Source of the DNA: Desulfobacteraceae bacterium
GTDB lineage: Bacteria > Desulfobacterota > Desulfobacteria > Desulfobacterales > Desulfobacteraceae
Direction of reading: 5' to 3'
Assembly: GCA_030638935.1 (NCBI GenBank)
Contig: DAOWDR010000640.1
Span: 1-8,125 of the forward strand
DNA: 8,125 bases
Part shown: positions 1-5,578 of the stretch, in pieces
How positions within the stretch are numbered: the stretch's first letter is position 1
How the letters are laid out: each line of letters begins with the position of its first letter
Made by a program: the position numbers and the translations under genes
The notes under the pieces: generated by a model
Told to the model about the DNA's origin: nothing
The model's database searches: none
What the model saw: the letters and a program-made list of their open reading frames with translations, nothing else

Positions 1-1606
1 CATAGATCTGTTTTTCAAGGATCTTCATCTCAGCTTCAAAGGTCAGGGACAAATGGGCCAGGGCCTTTGCATCCACCTTGATTCCCGCCATTTCCATATT
101 TGCAAGCACGGAAATAAGCGGTACTTCCACATTTTCCATGAGGGGTAAAAGCTCCTTGTCATGGAGCATTTTTTTAAATTTACCATAGGCCATGAAGGTG
201 AGGTCTGCATCTTCTGCAGCATAATCAACGGCTTCACTGATGGGGGTCTCTTCAAATCCGATTTGGTTTTTACCTTTCCCTGCAATTTCCTCATAGGAAA
301 TGGTCTTGTATCCGAAAAGATTCATTGCAATGCTGTCAAGGCTGTGGCCCCGGGTGGCCGGGTTGAGCAGGTATGAGGCAATCATGGTGTCAAAGGCAAT
401 CCCTGTTATCTTTATGCCGTATTTTGCCAGAACAATATAATCATATTTAATGTTCTGGCCGATTTTTTGGATTTCAGGGTTTTCCAGTATTGGCTTGAAA
501 ATCCGCAGGATTTCTTCTTTTTTGGGTTGTTCAACCTCTCCTGGGTGGGTGTGGGCAATGGGAATATAAAATCCTGTGTCGTCCATATAGGAAAATGAGA
601 TACCCACCAGTTCAGCTTTCATGGGATGCTTGGAGGTCGTCTCGGTGTCAATGGCAAAAATCCCCTTGTTTTCAAGAACTTTTGCCAGCTTTTCCATCTC
701 CTGGGTAAGGGTAATTAATTTATAGATTTTTTTTGATTTGTCTGCTTTTTGGGCAAAATCGGCGGCCAGGTTTTTAAATTCAAGCTCTTTGAATAATTCA
801 AAGGCCTTGTTGGTATCAAAGGCCGGAAGTTTGAAATCCTCAATCTTTTCATTGACCTTGATTTTCCGGTCAATGGTGGCAAGCTCCCGGCTTAAAATTA
901 CGATTTCATGGCTTGCGGCAAGGTTTTCATGGAGTTTTTTCTTTGTTTTAAGCTGGTCCAGGTTTTCATAAATAGCATCAATTGAACCGAATTCGGCCAC
1001 AAGCTTGATGGCTGTTTTGGGGCCAACTCCTTTGACCCCGGGAATATTGTCGGATGTATCCCCGGCAAGTCCCAGTACATCGATAAATTGAATCGGGGTT
1101 ATCCCCATATCTTTTTTTACTTTGGCTGCATCGGTGATGGTGTCCTTCATGGGATCCCACAGAACACATTTGTCTGTGATCAACTGGATAAAATCCTTGT
1201 CTCCGGTGACCATCACAACTTGAAAACCGGCTTTCTGGGCCAGGTCAGCATAGGTGCCCACAAGATCGTCTGCCTCAAAACCTATTTTTTGGATAATGGG
1301 AATGTTTAAGGCAGATATCATCCGTTTGACATCGGGTATCTGGATTGCAAGTTCTTCTGGCATGGGGGGGCGGTTGGCCTTGTATTGGTCATACATGGTA
1401 TGGCGGAAGGTGGGGCCTTTGACATCAAAAAAGACCACGGCATACTCAGGTTCGTTTTCCTTTAATAGCTTGAGAAGAATTCGTGTAAATCCAAAGGTGG
1501 CATTGGTGGGATGGCCATTGGAGGTGCTTAAAGACCGAATAGCATGGAATGCCCTGTATAAAAATGCACTGCCGTCAATTAGAAATATTTTTTTGGGATC
1601 TGCCAT
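1..1606 (-). CDS. polA: DNA polymerase I, N-terminal 535 residues (partial, runs off the left edge)
   Basis: DNA polymerase I fills gaps during repair and removes Okazaki-fragment RNA primers in the cytoplasm. Seen: residues 1-~290 form the 5' nuclease (flap endonuclease) with its acidic cluster D11, E111-x-D113-D114, D136-x-D138, D183 and D186, plus the helix-hairpin-helix-like GVKGVGPKTA (190-199). Residues ~310-490 form a DnaQ-like 3'-5' exonuclease with D320-T-E322, the N385-x3-D389 motif and Y462-x3-D466. These match the E. coli proofreading residues D355, E357, D424 and D501, so proofreading is probably functional, unlike in Taq or Bacillus Pol I. The polymerase domain (normally ~390 further residues) is outside the window; only its first lines (MEMAGIKVD, 504-512) are present. 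The start is the ATG at 1606, giving MADPKKIFLIDG, the usual family N-terminus. A weak AAAGGG lies about 11 nt upstream. It is divergent from the next gene. Confidence 0.97.
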   Translation of the reverse strand, partial: MADPKKIFLIDGSAFLYRAFHAIRSLSTSNGHPTNATFGFTRILLKLLKENEPEYAVVFFDVKGPTFRHTMYDQYKANRPPMPEELAIQIPDVKRMISALNIPIIQKIGFEADDLVGTYADLAQKAGFQVVMVTGDKDFIQLITDKCVLWDPMKDTITDAAKVKKDMGITPIQFIDVLGLAGDTSDNIPGVKGVGPKTAIKLVAEFGSIDAIYENLDQLKTKKKLHENLAASHEIVILSRELATIDRKIKVNEKIEDFKLPAFDTNKAFELFKELEFKNLAADFAQKADKSKKIYKLITLTQEMEKLAKVLENKGIFAIDTETTSKHPMKAELVGISFSYMDDTGFYIPIAHTHPGEVEQPKKEEILRIFKPILENPEIQKIGQNIKYDYIVLAKYGIKITGIAFDTMIASYLLNPATRGHSLDSIAMNLFGYKTISYEEIAGKGKNQIGFEETPISEAVDYAAEDADLTFMAYGKFKKMLHDKELLPLMENVEVPLISVLANMEMAGIKVDAKALAHLSLTFEAEMKILEKQIY

Positions 1607-1693
1607 TTATCTATAACCCTTTTTGGATATTGAATTTTTCTTAAATTAAGGGCATATATACTATCTTTTTAAAAAAAGGAGAAGTATATTTAT
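1607..1693. promoter_or_regulatory. divergent intergenic region between polA and the Cys-rich gene
   Basis: This 87-bp AT-rich gap must hold the start signals of both flanking genes unless the right-hand gene uses a distant promoter. On the plus strand TATACT at 1657-1662 is a fair -10 candidate, but no convincing -35 lies 16-18 bp upstream. TTGAAT at 1630-1635 would pair only with TATATA at 1655-1660, at a long 19-bp spacing. A purine-rich AAGGAG at 1676-1681 is the probable ribosome site for the gene starting at 1694, with a rather long 12-nt spacing. On the minus strand no clear sigma-70 promoter for polA stands out. The run of T followed by A around 1664-1677 is a short inverted repeat that could bend DNA. 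Confidence 0.35.
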
Positions 1694-1927
1694 ATGATGG
1701 ATGAAAAAGGGCGTGTCCGCCAGGAAAAACGTCGGGAAAAACGCAGGCAAAAAAAAAATAAAAACTGCCATTGCTGCCAGGGAGAATTTATGTTTTGCTG
1801 GCAGTGCAGGTGCGGTTTTGCCATGTGCCAGGCATGCATGTATGAAAATCAATGGGGCATGACCTGCAACGGGATTACCTGGGCGTGCCCGGACTGCGGG
1901 GCCCAGAACGGATACGGCAATCAATAA
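1694..1927 (+). CDS. small cysteine-rich zinc-ribbon-like protein (77 aa)
   Basis: Function unknown. Seen: a strongly basic N-terminus (residues 5-24, mostly K, R, Q and E) is followed by a domain with 11 cysteines in 44 residues: C25, C27, C28, C35, C38, C40, C45, C48, C58, C65 and C68. They form four CxxC knuckles (25/28, 35/38, 45/48, 65/68), enough for two Zn(II) sites, so a treble-clef, zinc-ribbon or RING-like cross-brace fold is plausible. The basic tail could contact nucleic acid or acidic partners. There is no signal peptide or membrane segment. ATG-ATG at 1694/1697 gives two equivalent starts behind AAGGAG at 1676-1681. The stop is 24 bp before purN on the same strand, which suggests a two-gene operon. 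The dense CxxC pattern and the ribosome site argue that it is real; the minus-strand frame across it has no recognisable domain. I cannot name a family. Confidence 0.8.
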   Translation: MMDEKGRVRQEKRREKRRQKKNKNCHCCQGEFMFCWQCRCGFAMCQACMYENQWGMTCNGITWACPDCGAQNGYGNQ

Positions 1928-1938
1928 AGTTGAAAAAC

Positions 1939-1944
1939 AGGAGG
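1939..1944 (+). promoter_or_regulatory. ribosome binding site of purN
   Basis: A perfect AGGAGG lies 7 nt before the ATG at 1952. It fixes the purN start and shows that the gene is translated independently of the upstream Cys-rich gene, which ends at 1927. Confidence 0.85.
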
Positions 1945-1951
1945 AAAAACC

Positions 1952-2692
1952 ATGGCGAGAACCATCAATGTGGGAACCTTGATTTCCGGAGGCGGTACCA
2001 ATCTCCAGGCCATAATTGACAGTGCGGGCGGCAGCACCAATCCAAAAATCGATGCCAAAATCCTTTTTACAGGGTCTGATACCCCTGGAGTTAAAGGACT
2101 TGACCGGGCAAAAAAAGCTGGTATTGATACCTTTGTAGTGGATTATGCAGGGATTATTCAATCTTGCAAACAGGGGATTGAACAAGGAGCGCTTCCCCCT
2201 GATTTTGACATGGGCGATATCCTTGAAAAACAGCAATTGGTAACCCATGACTCCTCAAGTGCTGTTTCAAAGAACCGGATAGAGTTTTTCTTGAAATCAA
2301 GGGCCATTGCTGAAAAAAAGCTGTTGGACCACATGTTGTCCTACAAGATCGATCTCTTGGTCCTGGCGGGATTCATGCGGGTGTTGACCCCCTATTTTAT
2401 TGACCGTCTCAATACAGTCCCGGGCCAATACAGGATAATGAATATCCACCCGGCCCTGCTGCCCTCTTTCCCGGGTACGGACGGATACGGGGATACCTTC
2501 CGGTACGGGTGCAAGATCGGCGGGTGCACAGTTCATTTTATCGATTACGGAGAGGATACCGGCCCCATAATCGGTCAGAAAGCCTTTGAGATTGAAACGG
2601 GAGATACCCTGGATGATGTCAAAAGAAAAGGGCTTGAAAAAGAGTGGGAACTATATCCTGCCTGTATCCAAAAATTTGCAGAATCTTTCTAA
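1952..2692 (+). CDS. purN: phosphoribosylglycinamide formyltransferase (GAR transformylase), with an insertion
   Basis: PurN transfers a formyl group from 10-formyl-tetrahydrofolate to GAR, the third step of de novo purine synthesis, in the cytoplasm. Seen: the N-terminal GAR phosphate loop SGGGTNLQA (12-20); the hydrophobic core strand LLVLAGFMRVL (135-145); the catalytic N164-x-H166 in MNIHPALLPSFPG; and GCTVHFIDYGEDTGPI with H195 and D202. N164, H166 and D202 correspond to E. coli N106, H108 and D144, so the enzyme should be active. At 246 residues it is longer than the usual ~190-215. The excess is a segment at about residues 66-112 (C72, acidic stretch 84-92, S101-S103) between the substrate-binding half and the helix before the core strand. 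The loop after the catalytic HPALLP reads GTDGYGDTFRYG instead of the common PGxHAxxxAxxxG pattern. It is probably co-transcribed with the upstream Cys-rich gene. Confidence 0.93.
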   Translation: MARTINVGTLISGGGTNLQAIIDSAGGSTNPKIDAKILFTGSDTPGVKGLDRAKKAGIDTFVVDYAGIIQSCKQGIEQGALPPDFDMGDILEKQQLVTHDSSSAVSKNRIEFFLKSRAIAEKKLLDHMLSYKIDLLVLAGFMRVLTPYFIDRLNTVPGQYRIMNIHPALLPSFPGTDGYGDTFRYGCKIGGCTVHFIDYGEDTGPIIGQKAFEIETGDTLDDVKRKGLEKEWELYPACIQKFAESF

Positions 2693-2703
2693 CTTTATAG
2701 GTT

Positions 2704-2726
2704 GATACCAAAATTTGCCTGGTATC
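2704..2726. terminator. small hairpin in the convergent gap, possible bidirectional terminator
   Basis: GATACCA (2704-2710) and TGGTATC (2720-2726) form a perfect 7-bp stem with a 9-nt loop. It sits in the 38-bp gap between the purN stop and the stop of the leftward EAL-HDOD gene, where a shared terminator is expected. Neither side has a proper U tract, so intrinsic termination would be weak. Confidence 0.4.
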
Positions 2727-2730
2727 TGAA

Positions 2731-3942
2731 TTATTTGAGAAAAGAATCTGCCATCTGAACTGCATCCCGATAAAAGTCCGGTAGTTTATTAATAATTTTT
2801 TTACCCTCCATTAATTTGTAAAGCCTGTGATCCCACTGGCCTTTTTCAAAACTGGTTATCAGGGAGTGAAGCAGTCTGTATTGCTTGTCCCGGCCAAGAA
2901 GGGCGCCTTTGATTCTGTCTGAAAAAGTGACATGGATGAGGATATCAGCCATGGGTTTGTCCAAAATGGCATCCATGGCTGAAAATAGGCCGATGGTGAA
3001 CAATTCTTCTGTGGAAAAATTGGTTTTCAGCATTCCCCCGCATTGCTCGCACATTCTTGCCCTGATCATTGATGACCGGATCAATTCATTGGGCTTGTTC
3101 TCACCCAGATCCGATATCACCACCACATGGATGAATTTTTTTAGCTCGTCAATTCCTAAAAAGACCATGGCATCTTTGATGGTGTTTATGGATGTGGGAC
3201 GTTTAAAATAGGCTGAATTAATAAATTTGAGCAATTTAAAGGAGACAGACAGATCTTTTTTTATGAGGCCCTCTATTATTGCCAGATTCATATCCTTTTG
3301 CCCGGCTTCGTTTATGAGTTTCATTTTTGTGATCTGGCCGGGTGAAATATCTTTTTTAGTGAAAATTTCAGGTTTGGCGAAAAAATACCCCTGGAACAGG
3401 ACAAATCCCATTTTTTGGGCTTGTTCAAATTGTTGGTGGGTCTCTACTTTTTCTGCAAGAAGGGAGATCTTGTGATTGGATTGAATGTCACTAATAATCG
3501 GCGCAATGGTTTCCAAGGGTGTTGCCAGGATGTCAAATTTAATTATGGAGGAAAATGAGATCATGGGATCAAATTTTGAGTCATAGACAAAATCATCCAG
3601 GGCAATCTTAAATCCTTGTTGCTTAAATTCCCTTAATGCTTCAATCACCTCTGGTTCTGGCTCTATATTTTCCAATACCTCAATGATAATATGTTCCTTT
3701 GGAAAGAGCAGGGGTGTCTTTTCTATGATAAGATCCCGGGTGAAGTTGACTAGCCCGGGTTTTCCTGCCAAAATTTCATTGAGCCCAAAGGAGAAAAATG
3801 TATTGGACAAAACATTGGACGTGGCCGTGTTCCCGTCAATCTCGGGGAAAATATTTTTAAGGCTGTTTCTGAACAAAAGTTCATAGCCGAAAACTTTTTT
3901 TTCCGCAGTGAAAATAGGCTGGCGTGCAACAAAGATATCCAT
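2731..3942 (-). CDS. EAL-HDOD domain signalling protein (YuxH/COG3434 type)
   Basis: 403 residues, cytoplasmic, no membrane segment. Residues 1-~200 are an EAL domain (c-di-GMP phosphodiesterase fold); ~205-400 are an HDOD domain, an HD-hydrolase relative found in signalling output proteins. Seen in EAL: E21 in YELLFR (in place of EALLR), N66, E88 and E91 (IEVLE), D116-D117 (LDDF), K135 (KFD), E164 and E167 (AEKVET), and Q184 in FQGYFFAKP. These correspond to essentially all the metal-binding and catalytic residues known from RocR-type EAL enzymes. The loop normally reading DFGTG is DFVYD, and the AEGVE glycine is K165. Many relatives in this family have lost catalytic residues, so activity is possible but unproven. 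In HDOD, LLKFINSAYF (237-246) and the AMVFLGIDEL segment (258-267) are typical. GGGAG on the coding strand (3952-3956) lies 9 nt before the ATG. The gene follows the TraB-family gene by 120 bp on the same strand. The substrate and signal are unknown. Confidence 0.93.
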   Translation of the reverse strand: MDIFVARQPIFTAEKKVFGYELLFRNSLKNIFPEIDGNTATSNVLSNTFFSFGLNEILAGKPGLVNFTRDLIIEKTPLLFPKEHIIIEVLENIEPEPEVIEALREFKQQGFKIALDDFVYDSKFDPMISFSSIIKFDILATPLETIAPIISDIQSNHKISLLAEKVETHQQFEQAQKMGFVLFQGYFFAKPEIFTKKDISPGQITKMKLINEAGQKDMNLAIIEGLIKKDLSVSFKLLKFINSAYFKRPTSINTIKDAMVFLGIDELKKFIHVVVISDLGENKPNELIRSSMIRARMCEQCGGMLKTNFSTEELFTIGLFSAMDAILDKPMADILIHVTFSDRIKGALLGRDKQYRLLHSLITSFEKGQWDHRLYKLMEGKKIINKLPDFYRDAVQMADSFLK

Positions 3943-4062
3943 TTGGAAAGGCTCCCGCCTTTATTCTAAAAAATCAAAATTCAATTCCCAGTATTGTTTT
4001 TAATATTGATAGGCGACTATACCCTGGATCAAATGGGAAAAGCAAGATGAAATGGATTGTTA
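3943..4062. other. intergenic gap between the TraB-family and EAL-HDOD genes
   Basis: This 120-bp AT-rich gap lies between two leftward genes. Apart from the GGGAG ribosome site (minus strand, 3952-3956) I find no strong hairpin or T-tract terminator for the upstream gene. I also find no well-spaced promoter: a minus-strand TTGATC with TATCAA is only 15 bp apart. Whether the two genes share a transcript is undecided. Confidence 0.5.
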
Positions 4063-5250
4063 TCAGGAAAGCAGTTTCAGCATTAGGGGCACGGCTGTCA
4101 TTGTGCCGATTGAAGAGCCTAAATTAGTAAAAATAACCACCAGCAAGATCCGGGTTACATTGTTTCGCCAAAATCCTTTTATGGATACAATATCATTGGG
4201 AATGGCTTCCAGATCCCGAACCTTGGGTTTGCGGGCAAAGGCTTCCACAAGGCCTGATACCCATCCTGCAGCAATCATGGGGTTAAGTGAAGTCAGGGGG
4301 GCTGCAATGATAGATGAAAGGATGGTATAGGGGTGGGCCAGGGCCAGAATGGCTCCAATTCCTGCAAAAATACCATTTGCCGCAATCCATATCCATATCA
4401 TATCTGTGCCGGCATTTTTCCCCTCCATCATAAACCCCACTGCGAACAGGAGGATGATAAGGCCGGGAATCAGCCATTTTAAAATTTTCCCCATATTTCC
4501 CGCCTGGGGGACCTGGTTGAGTTCCAAAAGGTCAATTGGCCTTTGGTCAGCCAGATATTTCTTAATCCCCGGTACATGCGCTGCTCCCACCACTGCCACG
4601 ACTTTGTCTCCGGGAGCAGACCGGATGTTTTCTGCCAAAAATTGGTCCCTTTCGTCAATCAGGGCTCTTTCAATAATGGGATGGGCTTCTTTTACATCGG
4701 CCAGCAGGGTTTGAAGAATATCTTCCTGCTTCATCCGTTCGATGTCTTCTTCCTGGATGCCGTCGGATTCCCCAAATGAAAAAACAAGGGACATCATTAA
4801 TTTGAGTTTTTCCCAGAATCCCATACCCCGCCAGACCCGGGAAAGGGTGATTTGTATTTCCCGGTCTGCCGGCACAATCAAGGCACCTGTCTTTTGGGCA
4901 GATTCAATGGCATTTATCATTTCCTGGCCGGGTTTGATATCAAATTTGTCGGCAATTTTTTTCTGGAAGGAGGCAAGAAGCAGGTTCATGAAAAGCATCA
5001 GCGCTTTTTTTTGCTTTATTACTTTGACGATGTCCATATTTCGCCACCGGTCCGAATCCTGGATGGAGGCAAGCCGTGTGGCGCATAGTTCAACACAGAC
5101 AGTGTCGGGATTTTCCTCCTGAATGGTGTCCTCCACCAACTGGGCGCTGTGTCTGGATACATGGGCGGTGCCGATTAAAAGAATCTCTTTGCCTTGAAAG
5201 GATAATTCATGAATATCTGAATTTTTTTTTGTTTCCAATGATTTTTCCAT
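4063..5250 (-). CDS. TraB/PrgY-family membrane protein
   Basis: 395 residues. The family (TraB domain, related to enterococcal pheromone-shutdown protein PrgY and to the TIKI/EreA-like fold) is proposed to contain metal-dependent proteases or hydrolases; the substrate in free-living bacteria is unknown. Seen: GTAHVS (27-32), E54 in VCVELC, the D129-R130-E131 cluster, R201-D202 in DERDQFLAENI, and a second GAAHVPGI motif (222-229). These are the conserved polar residues expected at the active site. The C-terminal third is hydrophobic, with about four membrane segments (near 256-275, 284-304, 308-330 and 366-392). The N-terminal domain has no signal peptide, so the catalytic part is probably cytoplasmic. 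The length is typical of the long bacterial form. The ATG at 5250 has a weak AAAGG 9 nt upstream and a good promoter about 30 nt further out. Despite the name there is no conjugation context here. Confidence 0.9.
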   Translation of the reverse strand: MEKSLETKKNSDIHELSFQGKEILLIGTAHVSRHSAQLVEDTIQEENPDTVCVELCATRLASIQDSDRWRNMDIVKVIKQKKALMLFMNLLLASFQKKIADKFDIKPGQEMINAIESAQKTGALIVPADREIQITLSRVWRGMGFWEKLKLMMSLVFSFGESDGIQEEDIERMKQEDILQTLLADVKEAHPIIERALIDERDQFLAENIRSAPGDKVVAVVGAAHVPGIKKYLADQRPIDLLELNQVPQAGNMGKILKWLIPGLIILLFAVGFMMEGKNAGTDMIWIWIAANGIFAGIGAILALAHPYTILSSIIAAPLTSLNPMIAAGWVSGLVEAFARKPKVRDLEAIPNDIVSIKGFWRNNVTRILLVVIFTNLGSSIGTMTAVPLMLKLLS

Positions 5251-5266
5251 GCCCGTGTACCTTTTA

Positions 5267-5296
5267 TTTCAATTAAAATGGAAGTTTGATTATAAT
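5267..5296 (+). promoter_or_regulatory. possible rightward promoter for the 58-aa ORF, Gate-domain and recN genes
   Basis: TATAAT at 5291-5296 lies 18 bp after TTTCAA (5267-5272). The -10 overlaps the leftward TATAAT within the perfect palindrome GATTATAATC (5288-5297), so the two directions could compete for polymerase. The -35 is only moderate. An alternative is TTGACC (5366-5371) with a poor TATTCA at 5389-5394, which would give a nearly leaderless message. Confidence 0.4.
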
Positions 5297-5316
5297 CATT
5301 ATATCCTCCATGGCAA
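5289..5316 (-). promoter_or_regulatory. sigma-70-like promoter for the TraB-family gene
   Basis: On the minus strand TTGCCA (5311-5316) and TATAAT (5289-5294) are separated by 16 bp, a near-consensus arrangement. The predicted start would leave a leader of about 30 nt before the ATG at 5250. A second overlapping pair, TTGCTA (5319-5324) and TATAAT (5298-5303), has a 15-bp spacer and is less likely. The -35 elements fall at the edge of and inside the 8-bp tandem repeats. Confidence 0.6.
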
Positions 5317-5345
5317 TATAGCAATATATCAATATGGCAATCTAA
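5314..5345. repeat. four tandem copies of an 8-bp repeat (CAATATRN)
   Basis: CAATATAG, CAATATAT, CAATATGG and CAATCTAA follow one another with an exact 8-bp period, flanked by TGG on the left. ATGGCAAT also recurs at 5310 and 5334. The array lies in the divergent gap between the TraB-family gene and the 58-aa ORF and covers -35 elements of the leftward promoter. It could be a cooperative operator, or simply a slipped-strand microsatellite; the sequence alone does not decide. Confidence 0.75.
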
Positions 5346-5401
5346 AGAGAAAACTTTGCAAATTCTTGACCTTGCCGGCTTCTTTTGGTATTCAGGTCTG
5401 T

Positions 5402-5578
5402 ATGAAATCCATAGACGAACAAATACTTCGAACCAGTAAGGAAATCATTGTCAAATTCATTGAATTGGGCAGATTGTCTCCAGCAAGCGTTCATGAATCC
5501 TTTAGGGACATCTATGCCACAGTGAACGAAACCGTTAAAAAAAATATAAAATCCCCTTCAGATGACACAGAGTCCTGA
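5402..5578 (+). CDS. 58-aa helical protein resembling the MucR/Ros N-terminal region
   Basis: Function not established. The frame is open from 5249, but the upstream part is AT-rich intergenic sequence full of repeats. The protein-like part starts at the ATG at 5402, giving MKSIDEQILRTSKEIIVKFIELGRLSPASVHESFRDIYATV (shown here only to mark its character: EIIVKFIELGRLSPASV, residues 14-30). The pattern of an amphipathic helix, a G-R-L-S-P turn, then a second helix with V..S...IY..V resembles the N-terminal oligomerisation segment of MucR/Ros regulators (aeIVxAYVxxNxxxxxxLxxLIxxVH). The zinc finger that follows in true MucR is absent; the tail is polar (residues 47-58). A weak AGG is 5 nt upstream of the ATG. 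The 3' end overlaps the Gate-domain gene by 17 bp, pointing to translational coupling. Similar short proteins in deltaproteobacteria carry the doubtful database name 'conjugal transfer protein TraB', as I recall. Confidence 0.65.
   Translation: MKSIDEQILRTSKEIIVKFIELGRLSPASVHESFRDIYATVNETVKKNIKSPSDDTES

Noticed and set aside
1661..2248. 195-codon open frame on the minus strand opposite the Cys-rich gene and the start of purN
   Set aside because: It overlaps two plus-strand genes that have clear family motifs and ribosome sites. Its translation has no recognisable domain and no ribosome site, so it is an antisense shadow.
5249..5401. N-terminal extension of the 58-aa ORF back to the ATG at 5249
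   Set aside because: The extension is AT-rich promoter and repeat sequence, overlaps the start codon of the leftward gene, and its translation lacks protein-like character. The conserved-looking part begins at 5402.
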